A DNA stretch of 31,851 nt from JBKPCD01 sp046727175 (GCA_046727175.1 JBKPCD010000067.1:1-31851); one strand, 5' to 3'; shown: positions 7,491 to 16,399, counted from the stretch's first letter. Notes: generated from the letters alone by a model not told the origin. Numbers and translations are program-made.

Positions 7491-9905
7491 CTACTTGCCC
7501 TCCTGAGTGACCCTGAACGTCTTCCCCGCAATCGTCACGTTTGCCGTTCGCGACTCCTCACCCGTATTCCGATCGACATCCAGCGTGACCGTGCCGCTGC
7601 CCGCCCCGCTCGCGCCTGAGGCAATCTGAATCCACGAAACTGGAGTGGTCGCACTCCATGCACAGCCGGAGGCGCTCGTCACCTCGACCTTGATGCGTTC
7701 GCCCTGCTTCCGAACCGTCGCTTCGGTCGGTGCGATCGAGTAGGTGCAGCCAGCGGCCTGATTCACGGTGAATGGCAGCCCCGCGATGGTCAGCGTCCCG
7801 GTGCGTGCGGGACCCGTGTTCGCAACCGCCGAATAGTTCGTGCTTCCGGCGCCGGTCCCACTGCCTCCTGACGTAATCGTCAGCCACGACGCTCCACTCG
7901 CGGCGGTCCAGGTGCAGCTAGCAGCCGTCGTGACCGCAACGGCGCCCGTAGTTGGCGCAGCCCCGATATTTTGGCTCGTTGGCGATATCGTGTACCCGCA
8001 GCCGCTCGCCTGCTGAATCGTCGCCGTCTGATTGACGACCGTGATCGTCGCGGTTCTCGGCGGGCCAGCGTTGGCTGATGCGGTAAACGTGACGCTTCCA
8101 TTGCCGCTGCCGCTCGCGCCGCTCGTGATCGTGAGCCATGAGGCATCGCTCGTCGCCGTCCAGGTGCAGTTGGCCGCGTTCGTCGTCACCGTAATCGACC
8201 CGGCGCTGCCTCCGACGGCAGCGTTCTGGCTTGCAGGCGCGACGCTGTACGCGCACGAGGCGCCTGCAGTCTGATTTACGGTGAATGTTTGGCCGCCGAT
8301 GGAAATCGCGCCGTTTCGAGCGGCCCCGGAGTTCGACGCAACGCTAAATGTGACCGTTCCGTTCCCAGTGCCGTTTGCGCCAGCGGTGATCGTGATCCAT
8401 GCGACGCTGGCCACCGCCGACCATCCGCAGCCGGCCCCGGCGGATACTGAAACCGTCCCGCTGCCACCTGCCGACGCCATCTCTGTGGTCGTCGCCGAGA
8501 GGCTCACGCTACATGCCTGCGCCTGATTGACCGTGAACGTCTGACCCGCAATCGTCAGCGTCCCGGAGCGCGCCGCAGTCGCAGGGGTGACGTTGAACTG
8601 CACTGTGCCATTGCCGCTGCCGTTTGCGCCGGACGTGATCGTGATCCACGGGACGTTGCTGACGGCCGTCCATGCGCACGTGCCAGGTGCGCTGACCGCC
8701 ACGCTGCCGATCCCACCGTTCGCACCGATATCCTGGTGGTCCGGGGCTATCGAATACGAACAGCCTTGCTCTTGCGCAACCGTGACTTTCTGGCCCGTCA
8801 CCGTCAGCGTTCCCGTACGCGATGCTCCCGACGATGCACCGACGGTGAATGAGACGGTGCCGTTGCCGCTCCCGGACGCTCCGCCGGTGATCGTGATCCA
8901 TGGCACATCGCTCGACGCGGCCCACCCGCAGCCAGCCGATGCTGTGACACTCACACTGCTCGCACCACCCGCCGCGCCGACGGACTGTGTCAGCGGGGAC
9001 ACCCCGATTGCGCAAGAACCTGCCTGCGCGATGGTCACGATCTGTCCTGCAATCAACAGAGTGCCTTCGCGCGCGGATCCATTGTTCGCGTCGATGGAGA
9101 TCGAGATCGAACCAGGTCCGTTGCCACTCGTGCCTTGTGCCACGCGAACCCAATCGACATTGCTGGCGGCGGTCCAGGGGCAGCCGGCTGCCGCCGTGAC
9201 AGCAATCGTCGTCGTGCTCGCAGCGGTGCCAACGTTCAGCCGCGTGGGCGACACGGCATACGTGCACCCTTGCGACTGCGTCACGCTGTAGCGCTGTCCA
9301 GCGATCACGATAGTGCCCGTCCGCGGCGAACCCGAGGTTGGAGCGACCGTGAACGTGACGTGGCCGTTCCCCTTTCCGGTGGCGCCTGCTGTGATAGTGA
9401 TCCAGTCGACTTCTGAGGATGCCGTCCAGGCGCAGAGCTCGCTCGACGACTCGACGTCGACGTTGCCCGCTCCGCCTGCCGGCGGCAGATGGGCGGATGC
9501 GTCGCGGAGATGGATCACGCACTCGGCAGCGGCCTGCGCGATGTCCACGTGCTGATCATTGACGGCGATGGACGCTTTTCGCGTGGCGGGATCGATATTG
9601 GGGGCAACGGCGTAGTCGAGCGAACCGTCACCTTGTCCGGTCGTCGGCGTGTTGATGCTGAGCCACGGCGCATCACTCGCGGCCGACCACGCGCACTCGC
9701 GCGCGGTCGTGAATGACACTCGGCCCATGCCTCCTTCCGCAGGCACGACACGATCAGTGGGCGTCAGCGAGACGCTACAACGCGGGAGTGTCGCCGGCGC
9801 AGTCGCGCTCGACGTTGATGACCCACACGCAGCGAGGAGAACACATGCGCAGAGCGCGGTCGCATACAGAGCGAGACACCTTGGGAAGGTCTTCGAGAAT
9901 TGCAC
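7491..9905 (-). CDS. Lipoprotein with nine tandem BACON domains
   Basis: 804-aa secreted lipoprotein. The signal peptide ends in lipobox LLAAC (lipidated Cys27), followed by a Ser/Thr/Ala linker. Nine repeats of about 85 residues begin near residue 43. Each starts with a Cys-led strand (e.g. CTYAVSPTRLNV, CSYSIAPDHQDI), contains CxWTAxSxxxWxxI, then GASGSGNGTVxFTV, and ends RTGTLTIAGQTFTVNQ. This is the BACON fold, best known from carbohydrate- or mucin-binding surface proteins. The first two repeats are the most divergent. No catalytic domain is present. The start is GTG at 9905 with no clear Shine-Dalgarno. A seven-repeat paralogue is transcribed divergently across 9906-10267. Likely surface binding or adhesion; the ligand is unknown. 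Confidence 0.9.
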   Translation of the reverse strand: MQFSKTFPRCLALYATALCACVLLAACGSSTSSATAPATLPRCSVSLTPTDRVVPAEGGMGRVSFTTARECAWSAASDAPWLSINTPTTGQGDGSLDYAVAPNIDPATRKASIAVNDQHVDIAQAAAECVIHLRDASAHLPPAGGAGNVDVESSSELCAWTASSEVDWITITAGATGKGNGHVTFTVAPTSGSPRTGTIVIAGQRYSVTQSQGCTYAVSPTRLNVGTAASTTTIAVTAAAGCPWTAASNVDWVRVAQGTSGNGPGSISISIDANNGSAREGTLLIAGQIVTIAQAGSCAIGVSPLTQSVGAAGGASSVSVTASAGCGWAASSDVPWITITGGASGSGNGTVSFTVGASSGASRTGTLTVTGQKVTVAQEQGCSYSIAPDHQDIGANGGIGSVAVSAPGTCAWTAVSNVPWITITSGANGSGNGTVQFNVTPATAARSGTLTIAGQTFTVNQAQACSVSLSATTTEMASAGGSGTVSVSAGAGCGWSAVASVAWITITAGANGTGNGTVTFSVASNSGAARNGAISIGGQTFTVNQTAGASCAYSVAPASQNAAVGGSAGSITVTTNAANCTWTATSDASWLTITSGASGSGNGSVTFTASANAGPPRTATITVVNQTATIQQASGCGYTISPTSQNIGAAPTTGAVAVTTAASCTWTAASGASWLTITSGGSGTGAGSTNYSAVANTGPARTGTLTIAGLPFTVNQAAGCTYSIAPTEATVRKQGERIKVEVTSASGCAWSATTPVSWIQIASGASGAGSGTVTLDVDRNTGEESRTANVTIAGKTFRVTQEGK

Positions 9906-10267
9906 GGGCGTGGCGTTCGCGCGCGAACCGCGGAAGTTGCTTACGAGAAATGACCAGCTTGCAGATTATCAGGACCCATTCGCACTTCAAGCTCGACAGA
10001 GTTACGTTTTCGTAACAGCATCGTTGGCGCACGATCGCGCGCGACGCACATCGCCGTGAGCCTACCACAGCGATTAGTGCGTATGGAAACCGTGCGTGGC
10101 TTCGTGACCCAAACAGCTTCGCCTCAACGAATACTTCCGGTACGTCGCAGGCCATCGTCCGTCAGACCGGCGTTCATCGAGATCAAATTTCGATGGCGAC
10201 AGACGTACAGCGCTCGCTGTTTTCTGGTACGCTCGATGCTCGCGAGAAGAGACCTCAGGGTGCCCAT
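9906..10267. promoter_or_regulatory. Divergent intergenic region between the two BACON genes
   Basis: This 362-bp region holds no convincing gene and must contain both BACON promoters. The clearest structure is a perfect interrupted palindrome, GTTACG-TTTT-CGTAAC, at 10001-10016, about 95 bp from one start and 252 bp from the other. It could be an operator or a short hairpin. I could not place a confident -35/-10 pair. Confidence 0.4.
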
Positions 10268-12169
10268 ATGCGGTCGTCGAATACCTCGCGCAGTCCAGCG
10301 GCCGTTCTCCTCGCGCTGTGCCTTGCCTCGCTCACGTCGCTCCCGGGCTGCGGATCGTCGGCAACAACCGCAACCGCACCTGCGACACTCACACGCTGCG
10401 CCGTCGCCGCCTCGCCCATGGACGCGTCCGCACCGGCGCAAGGTGCTTCCGGCCAATTGGTCATCAAGACCGAGCGGGAGTGTGCCTGGACAGCGGTAAG
10501 CGAAGCGTCGTGGCTCGCCATCAAAGGGTCGGCAGGCGGCCAGGGCGACGGCACAATCGAGTACACCGTGGCGGCGAACGCCGATCCTGTGACGCGGCGT
10601 GGCACGATCGCCGTGAACGATCAGCACCCGGCCATCTCACAAGCGGCGGCCGACTGCGTGATCCGATTGAGCGCGTCATCTGCCACGTTCTCCCTCACGG
10701 GCGGATCTGGCAGTGTGGATCTGCAGACTTCGAGCCCGCTCTGCACCTGGACCGCCTCGTCTGACGCCCATTGGATTGTCGTCAGGTCCGGCGCGAGCGG
10801 CACGGGCGGCGGGCGAGTCGGGTTCGATGTGGCTGCCACATCCGGCCCGGCTCGCACGGGGAATCTGCTGATAGCCGGACAGCGGTTCACGATTACGCAG
10901 GCTGAAGGATGTTCGGCCTCGATTACGCCCGACAATACGAACGTCCCGGCGGCTGGCGGCGCCGGCAGCGTCTCGATCACTGCGCCCGCCGGGTGTCCCT
11001 GGACCGCAACGAGCAACGCGGACTGGATTACCGTGACGTCCGCCGCGAGCGGCACAGGAAACGGAACCGTTCAGTTCGCGGTTGCGTCGACAACCGCGGC
11101 TCGCGTTGGCACGCTCACGATCGCGGGCAAGACATTCACGGTTAATCAAACACCGGCATGCGCGATCTCCATCGGGTCCGCGACCAGCAATCTCGGGGCG
11201 GCAGCCGGCACTGGCACCGTGAGCGTCATCGCCGCCAACGGCTGCACGTGGACGGCAATTGCGAGTGATCCCTGGATCACGATCACATCGGGCAATGCCG
11301 GAAGCGGGAATGGAACGGTCGCGTTCAGCGTCGGCGCGAATCCAGCCGGAGCGCGCACCGGGAGCATCATTATCAGTGGAATGGTGCACACGGTGAATCA
11401 GGCGGGGTCGTGTTCGTACACGCTGGCACCGGCCAGTCAGAGTATTCCGGCTTCCGGAGGCGCAGGATCGCTCGCCGTAACCGCGTCAGCGGGCTGCACA
11501 TGGTCGGCGTCGAGCAACGCGCCCTGGGTCACGTTCGGAAATGGCGCGAGCGGCACCGGCAACGGGTCGATCGCGTTCACGGTCGCCGCGAATACCGGAC
11601 CACCTCGAACGGCAACGATCACCGCCGGAAATCAGACTGCCACCATTCAGCAAGCGAGCGGATGCGTCTACACGATTCAGCCCACGACACAGAACCTCGC
11701 CGGTGCCGGCGGTTCGGGGACGGTAAACGTGTCGGTCGCGGCGGGCTGCACTTGGACGGCGGCTTCACAATCCCAGTGGATCTCGATCACGTCGGGCGCG
11801 AGCGGGACAGGTGCCGGGACGGTGAATTACACAGTTGCTGCGAATACCGGCGCGGCGCGTACTGGAACGCTGACCATTGCCGGAGTGACGTTCACGATAA
11901 ACCAGGCGAGCACGTGTAACTTTGCGATCGACCGAACCGCAGAGACCGTCAGAAAGCAGGGCGACAAACTCCGCGTAGACGTCACCGCGTCAGCCGGATG
12001 TGCGTGGACGGCGACGAGTCCGGTGTCCTGGGTCCGGGTGACGTCGGGCGCCACCGGCAGCGGTAACGGAAAAGTGGAATTGGAAGTGGACCGGAATGAC
12101 GGCGATCCCAGAACAGCAAGCGTGACGATTGCCGGATTGACGTTCAGGATCACGCAGGAGGGACGCTAG
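10268..12169 (+). CDS. Lipoprotein with seven tandem BACON domains
   Basis: 633-aa paralogue of the divergent nine-repeat lipoprotein. The ATG at 10268 is chosen because it gives a clean lipoprotein signal (MRSSNTSRSP, hydrophobic core, lipobox LPGC, lipidated Cys28); GTG or ATG codons further up only add a charged tail. Seven repeats of about 84 residues start near residue 44 (CAVAASPMDASA, CVIRLSASSATF, CSASITPDNTNV, CAISIGSATSNL, CSYTLAPASQSI, CVYTIQPTTQNL, CNFAIDRTAETV). The linker before repeat 1 (SATTATAPATLTRC) and the last repeat (TVRKQGDKL ... FRITQEGR) closely match the same parts of the divergent gene. The pair therefore arose by an inverted duplication, with later gain or loss of central repeats. 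Probable cell-surface binding protein; ligand unknown. Confidence 0.9.
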   Translation: MRSSNTSRSPAAVLLALCLASLTSLPGCGSSATTATAPATLTRCAVAASPMDASAPAQGASGQLVIKTERECAWTAVSEASWLAIKGSAGGQGDGTIEYTVAANADPVTRRGTIAVNDQHPAISQAAADCVIRLSASSATFSLTGGSGSVDLQTSSPLCTWTASSDAHWIVVRSGASGTGGGRVGFDVAATSGPARTGNLLIAGQRFTITQAEGCSASITPDNTNVPAAGGAGSVSITAPAGCPWTATSNADWITVTSAASGTGNGTVQFAVASTTAARVGTLTIAGKTFTVNQTPACAISIGSATSNLGAAAGTGTVSVIAANGCTWTAIASDPWITITSGNAGSGNGTVAFSVGANPAGARTGSIIISGMVHTVNQAGSCSYTLAPASQSIPASGGAGSLAVTASAGCTWSASSNAPWVTFGNGASGTGNGSIAFTVAANTGPPRTATITAGNQTATIQQASGCVYTIQPTTQNLAGAGGSGTVNVSVAAGCTWTAASQSQWISITSGASGTGAGTVNYTVAANTGAARTGTLTIAGVTFTINQASTCNFAIDRTAETVRKQGDKLRVDVTASAGCAWTATSPVSWVRVTSGATGSGNGKVELEVDRNDGDPRTASVTIAGLTFRITQEGR

Positions 12170-12224
12170 TTCGGGTGCGCAGGAGCGGAAGACAGGGTGG
12201 ATGAGCTGTAGTCGGGGGTCAGCT

Positions 12225-12545
12225 CTACCGGCGCGTCGGCCGCTTCCTTCTGCGCCGAGGCGTGTCCGCAGCTACTGCATGTTTGCGGACGAACGTCCGT
12301 TTTTCGACGGGACCACCTACAAACTCCGATGCAGGAATCTGCGAGTCCGCGCCGGACACAGCTCGTCTGAGCTCGCCTCGATCCTCAGCCGGTCCGCCGT
12401 CGCACCGGACGGGAACCGCCCATTGCTCAGCGACTAGAAGGCGCGCGTCACCCGAAGACAGCTCAAAAACTTCTCCAACGCGGTGAGCACTGAGGTCTAC
12501 GCCATCGATCTGTTCAGCGAGCTTGCGGGTTAGACGGACACGCAT
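12225..12545 (-). CDS. Small basic protein of unknown function
   Basis: 106-aa protein starting MRVRLTRKLAEQIDGVDLSA. The ATG at 12545 is favoured by AGGAG about 9 nt upstream and because the region further upstream is a repeat element. The first half looks like a compact alpha/beta unit (RLTRKLAEQIDGVDL, GEVFELSSGDARLLVAEQWAVPV), while the C-terminal tail is Arg/Lys-rich (TPRRRRKRPTRR) and probably disordered or nucleic-acid binding. No signal peptide or membrane segment is seen. I do not recognise a named family. Its promoter must lie in or next to the palindromic element at 12577-12699. Confidence 0.65.
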   Translation of the reverse strand: MRVRLTRKLAEQIDGVDLSAHRVGEVFELSSGDARLLVAEQWAVPVRCDGGPAEDRGELRRAVSGADSQIPASEFVGGPVEKRTFVRKHAVAADTPRRRRKRPTRR

Positions 12546-12576
12546 CCTCGCCTGCTCCTGCAATGCGTGGACCGTC

Positions 12577-12699
12577 CTAACAGGCCGATGAAAGGAGACG
12601 GCCTGATGGGAAATGGGAAATGGCAAATGGGAATGTAAAGGGTTTCCCATTTCCCATCTCCCATTTCCCATTCAGGATGCGTTTTGCAGCACCCTGCTA
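12577..12699. repeat. Composite palindromic element A (hairpin-capped GGGAAAT repeat)
   Basis: Nested inverted repeat of about 120 bp. The outer left hairpin is at 12581-12605 (CAGGCCG ... CGGCCTG, loop containing TGAAA). The outer right hairpin is at 12673-12696 (CAGGATGC ... GCACCCTG), which is the same motif in reverse orientation. Between them are arms of repeated GGGAAAT words (12606-12634) and the near-perfect complement TTTCCCAT (12643-12672), with a loop of about 8 nt. The architecture matches element B at 28357-28519 although the arm sequences differ. It lies in the divergent space between the 106-aa gene and the GNAT gene. No coding capacity. Confidence 0.8.
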
Positions 12700-12824
12700 C
12701 GTTCTGTCTGACGGTACTCCACGGCTCAGGCCGGACCGATTCCGAATCCGACGTTGACGGTTCGCATCATGGCGCCTACCATCCGCTTGCAGTCGCCACC
12801 TGCCAATGCATCGTGGCTGAAGGC

Positions 12825-13364
12825 ATGGTGGACTGGAACGCATACAACATCGCTATTGCAGCTGTGTCCACTCCTCAGCCAGCGTTCGCCGTGCGCCAAG
12901 CCGACGCGACCGATGTTCCGCGCCTCGCACGTCATCGCGCGGCGATGTTTCGCGATATGGGACAGCTGGCATCTCACCAGCAGGAGAGATTGGAGCAGGC
13001 AACTGCTTCGTACTTGCGCGATGCGGTGCCCCGTGGCGAGTACCTGGCCTGGGTCGCCGAAGACGCGGGGACGCCTCCTGCGACGATCGGAGGGGCCGGC
13101 GTTCAACTCAGGCCCATCCTCCCCCGTCCACGCCCCAGCGCTGACGACCTGGAGTTCGGGCCCGAAGCAATCGTCCTCAACGTCTATGTGGAACCCGCCT
13201 GGCGGCGGCGCGGCGTGGGCGAAGCGCTGATGCGTGCGGTCCTGGATTTCCTCGCCGTACGAGGAATCCGGCGCGTCGTCCTTCACTCCTCGGACAACGG
13301 TCGCCGCCTTTACGAGCGCCTGGGGTTCGTGCCAACGAATGAGATGAGACTCAGTCCGCGGTAA
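12825..13364 (+). CDS. GNAT family N-acetyltransferase
   Basis: 179-aa acetyltransferase that would use acetyl-CoA on an unknown amine. The N-terminal strand FAVRQADATDVPRLARHRAAM is typical of the family start. The acetyl-CoA pyrophosphate loop is RRRGVGEALM after LNVYVEPAWR, and the C-terminal strand/helix is VVLHSSDNGRRLYERLGFVP. The ATG at 12825 (MVDWNAYN) is chosen as closest to the domain; in-frame starts further up would add non-domain sequence and run towards the repeat element. Single domain, probably cytoplasmic. Nearby genes give no clue to substrate. Confidence 0.85.
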   Translation: MVDWNAYNIAIAAVSTPQPAFAVRQADATDVPRLARHRAAMFRDMGQLASHQQERLEQATASYLRDAVPRGEYLAWVAEDAGTPPATIGGAGVQLRPILPRPRPSADDLEFGPEAIVLNVYVEPAWRRRGVGEALMRAVLDFLAVRGIRRVVLHSSDNGRRLYERLGFVPTNEMRLSPR

Positions 13365-13421
13365 GTCGAGCGATGGAGCGGGGGAGATCCACACGCGGCG
13401 GGCACGAGGCCGAGAATAGTC

Positions 13422-13610
13422 TCACGCCGAGCGCTTCGATTTCGGTCCTGGACGACGTCGTCCTGCGTGTCCCCGGAGATCTCGATCGTGAGTGCTGTCC
13501 TCTGCCTGCCAGCGCGCACCACACGAACGGCAGTCGTACGAAGCTCGATCGTCCACGCTCACTGGTAGCAGCGGCCGAACTCGTGTCGACTGACACTTTG
13601 GACAGGTCAT
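13422..13610 (-). CDS. Small zinc-ribbon protein
   Basis: 62-aa protein beginning MTCPKCQSTRVRPL with a second pair DCRSCGARW. The two CxxC knuckles are spaced about 25 residues apart, as in rubredoxin-like or transcription-factor zinc ribbons. The C-terminal part is basic (GRRRPGPKSKRSA). The ATG at 13610 is chosen because it begins directly at the knuckle; no strong Shine-Dalgarno is seen. It converges with the GNAT gene. Function unknown; small size makes this a moderate call. Confidence 0.5.
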   Translation of the reverse strand: MTCPKCQSTRVRPLLPVSVDDRASYDCRSCGARWQAEDSTHDRDLRGHAGRRRPGPKSKRSA

Positions 13611-13767
13611 TGAACTGTGAGGAGTGCCGGAAGTATACCGCGACATAGAGAGAAAATCACGGCAATTTTGCGCCGCGACACGCAATTGCCAACGTGCCGG
13701 TACATCACTGTCTGCCTCTCGCAGAGGTCGGCCGTACGCTGGTTGAACGCGAACGGGTCGACTCGAG

Positions 13768-14352
13768 ATGGTTCATCGAAACGCGGTCAGTTGGTGCTTC
13801 GGTGAGGATGTGACACACGCGACCTGCGGCGTGCCGTCGGCATGGCTGACCGATAACGCAGACATCCTGCCGCGACCGACAGCGGAGGGCGGCGTTCTTC
13901 GGGCGATCGATGTGGCGTGCGGCAGTGGACGCCACGCGCTCTGGCTCGCAGCAGCAGGCTTCGCGACTGAAGCTGTCGATCGAGGTGCTGACGCGATCGC
14001 GCGACTTCATCACGAGGCGCAACGCCTTGGGCTCGTCGTGCACGCGCGCGTGGACGATCTGGAACGACCCGGGGTGTCAGTGGGTCATGAGCGCTACGAC
14101 GTCATCGTGGTGTTTCGATACTTGCATCGGCCCTTGTTTGCTGCGCTTCGGGCGGCCCTACGCCCGAACGGGGTGATGGTATACGAGACGTTTACCGTCG
14201 ACCAGGCCGCTCGCGGCAAGCCCTCGAATCCTAGGTTTCTCCTGAAACATCGCGAACTGCCAACGCTCGTCGGGCCGTTGCATGTACTTCGTGAGCGCGA
14301 GGGCGAGTACGAAGGCGCAATGGTCGCCGGCGTCATCGCGCGGAAACCATGA
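13768..14352 (+). CDS. Class I SAM-dependent methyltransferase
   Basis: 194-aa methyltransferase of the TehB-like/Methyltransf_25 type. Motif I is AIDVACGSGRHALWLAAAGF and binds SAM. The acidic end of strand 2 is AVDRGADAI, motif II is in ERYDVIVVFRYLHRPLF, and the C-terminal part has GVMVYETFTVDQAARGKP. The preceding segment GVPSAWLTDNADILPR is common in this family. The ATG at 13768 is the first clear start, though an internal start is possible. Cytoplasmic; the substrate cannot be inferred. Confidence 0.85.
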   Translation: MVHRNAVSWCFGEDVTHATCGVPSAWLTDNADILPRPTAEGGVLRAIDVACGSGRHALWLAAAGFATEAVDRGADAIARLHHEAQRLGLVVHARVDDLERPGVSVGHERYDVIVVFRYLHRPLFAALRAALRPNGVMVYETFTVDQAARGKPSNPRFLLKHRELPTLVGPLHVLREREGEYEGAMVAGVIARKP

Positions 14353-14415
14353 ACGAAGTGACCTTAGTCCCTGCCGTGCGTCGCAACTGAAATCAACGGC
14401 GGCGAACGCAGGAAC

Positions 14416-14601
14416 TCAGTGATCGTCTGTCAGCGTGCCGTACTCCCGCAATCGGCCCAACGTCTCACGCAGCCGGTTACGTGCCGCGTCGAGCTCACCG
14501 CGACGGTTGGGGTCCTCGCGAAGACGATGACGGTCATCGAGGAGCCCAAGGATCTCGAGTCGGTGCTCATCAACACCAGTCGGTTCTCCAGGTTCAGTCA
14601 T
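14416..14601 (-). CDS. Small helical protein of unknown function
   Basis: 61-aa ORF (MTEPGEPTGVDEHRLEILGL ... GRLREYGTLTDDH) rich in Arg, Glu and Leu with heptad-like spacing through DDRHRLREDPNRRGELDAAR, so probably a short amphipathic helix or coiled coil. It lies 91 bp downstream of the HAD-ATPase gene on the same strand and could be a small companion. No Shine-Dalgarno stands out. It is not a shadow of a longer gene, since the 14353-14692 interval is otherwise empty. Confidence 0.45.
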   Translation of the reverse strand: MTEPGEPTGVDEHRLEILGLLDDRHRLREDPNRRGELDAARNRLRETLGRLREYGTLTDDH

Positions 14602-14692
14602 CGGCTCTCGCGTGATGAAGAGACTACGAGCTCACATTGTGCCACACCGTAGGTCTCTTCTGCCCAGTATGGCCCGGTGGTGAGCTTCGAGT

Positions 14693-16399
14693 CTACGCCG
14701 ACGTGGTGTACCGACGTTGAATGGCGTCGCGGATGCGCGCGCGACTCTCGTCCGGCGGTAGATCGGTCTGGTCTTCGATCTCGCTCGCCTCGGCCGCCAG
14801 GGCTTCGTCCTTGATCGCGTCGCGAAACCATCGAGAGACGTCGTGCTGTCGAAGGTGATACTGCCAGGTGTCATCGTCCACGCCGTCGGCTATCTGAGCG
14901 AAGAGCTCGAGGTTCTGCGCGCGGAGGTTCAGCCGTCCTTCAGGTCCTCGGAAATAGAAGCTCTTGTCTTCCCCGAGCTTTCCTTCGGCGTACTTACGCT
15001 GGTGGCGTCGTCGATCGACCGTCGGTTCCGCAACGCGGAATCGAATCGGACTGGTGCCAATCCGCACGAACCATGAAAGCGTGGGGTCTTCAGCATGCTG
15101 CGGTAACCGAATCGGCTCCTCGCCGCGCCCGCGTGCGAAGGCGTCAAGAGTGGCTTGCGCTTCTCGACCGACGATGATTAGCGTATCGACAAGAGCAAGC
15201 ATGGAAGAGGCAACGTGATCGGGGTGAACAGTGACAAGGACAACGTTCTCGAGCTGTGCGGGCACCAGGGTCTCCGAAGGTTGCCATTCGGAGGGCAGCA
15301 CGTGGTGTGCCTCGTCTATCACGATCCAGTGCGGCCGGCCCGTGGCGCCTCTGAGCTGCAGCAACCGCGGTAGCAGTACCTGCAGCACTTGCGGCCGTTC
15401 GTCGAGCCGCTCGTCCAACAGGTTCACGATCGCGTTCTCGGCCGGGCGTTCCAGGACCCTCAGCGAGTCGTCCACGAGCGCACGCCTGTCACCCCGCAGC
15501 GCAATCGCGTCGGGGAACTCCTGGTAATCGCCTTCAGGATCGAGCACACAGAATTGGTAGGCGGAGTCGCACAGCCTTTCGAGCAACGTCGTCGTGACCG
15601 TCGTCTTGCCCCCGCCTGAAGGCCCCGCAACGAGAAGCGCCCGACCATGAGCCGGAAGGCGGATATCCTCACCCGGCTCGCCCGCCGTACCGATGACGAG
15701 CTCGTGCCGCGACAGACGGGACTTGAGTTCCACGAGATCCGTCGCGATGATGCGATCGATCAGCTCCTGCACGCCGGCGCCGTGGTCCGCGCTGGTAACC
15801 AGATCGACGTGGCCCTTCACGCTGTCGAGCGCGTTGGCGACCGCCACGCCACACTCGCAGGCCGCGAGAAACGCGTGATCGTTCTCGGCGTCTCCGATCC
15901 CGACCGCATTGTGCGGAGAGAGTTTCAACGCGTCGAGCGCACGCCGCAGACCGGTCGCCTTGTTCACGCCCGTCGGCAACACCATCACAGCGCCCTTGTT
16001 GAAGATCACCTGCAGCTCGAGGCCCATCTTCTGGATCACCTCGAAGACCGTCGCCCCATGCGGTTCCCACGTGGCGACGATGACGCGACCGACCGACAGC
16101 GGCGTGATGTTTCTGCGCGTCAGCTCCTGCACGAATTCGCGGGGCGGCGCCTCCGTCAGCAGGTGCATCTCTCGCGTGCCGGGGTCGTACAGCACTCCGC
16201 CGTTCTCAGCAACGATGCGATCGAACAAATGCGTCTGAGGAAATACGCGCTGCAGGTCGTCGAGCTCGCGGCCAGTCACCGCAACCAGCTTTCTGCCCGA
16301 CGCGCGCAGACGTTCGAGCGCGGCAAGCGTTGCGTCGTCCACGCGCCCGTGGTGTGCGAGCGTCCCGTCGTAATCGCACGCGAGAGCGAAATACCGCAT
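14693..16399 (-). CDS. HAD-IIB phosphatase fused to P-loop ATPase
   Basis: 568-aa two-domain protein. Residues 1-220 are a HAD subfamily IIB hydrolase: motif I CDYDGTLA (Asp9, Asp11), motif II AVTGRE, motif III Lys in GVNKATG (Lys147), motif IV GIGDAENDHAF (Asp170, Asp174). Residues 230-470 are a P-loop ATPase with Walker A GPSGGGKTT (259-267), LDPEGDYQEFPD as in DUF87/HerA-like ATPases, and Walker B IVIDEAHH (Asp362, Glu363). A C-terminal region of about 100 residues is charged and helical. ATG 16399 sits right before motif I, with AGGAA about 10 nt upstream. No membrane segment. The HAD part probably acts on a phospho-sugar-like substrate, with the ATPase coupled or sensing. The pairing is striking and the pathway unknown. 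Confidence 0.88.
   Translation of the reverse strand: MRYFALACDYDGTLAHHGRVDDATLAALERLRASGRKLVAVTGRELDDLQRVFPQTHLFDRIVAENGGVLYDPGTREMHLLTEAPPREFVQELTRRNITPLSVGRVIVATWEPHGATVFEVIQKMGLELQVIFNKGAVMVLPTGVNKATGLRRALDALKLSPHNAVGIGDAENDHAFLAACECGVAVANALDSVKGHVDLVTSADHGAGVQELIDRIIATDLVELKSRLSRHELVIGTAGEPGEDIRLPAHGRALLVAGPSGGGKTTVTTTLLERLCDSAYQFCVLDPEGDYQEFPDAIALRGDRRALVDDSLRVLERPAENAIVNLLDERLDERPQVLQVLLPRLLQLRGATGRPHWIVIDEAHHVLPSEWQPSETLVPAQLENVVLVTVHPDHVASSMLALVDTLIIVGREAQATLDAFARGRGEEPIRLPQHAEDPTLSWFVRIGTSPIRFRVAEPTVDRRRHQRKYAEGKLGEDKSFYFRGPEGRLNLRAQNLELFAQIADGVDDDTWQYHLRQHDVSRWFRDAIKDEALAAEASEIEDQTDLPPDESRARIRDAIQRRYTTSA

Noticed and set aside
12606..12672. Possible CRISPR or tandem-repeat array
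   Set aside because: Repeats are 7-8 bp words forming one inverted structure, with no unique spacers and no cas genes.
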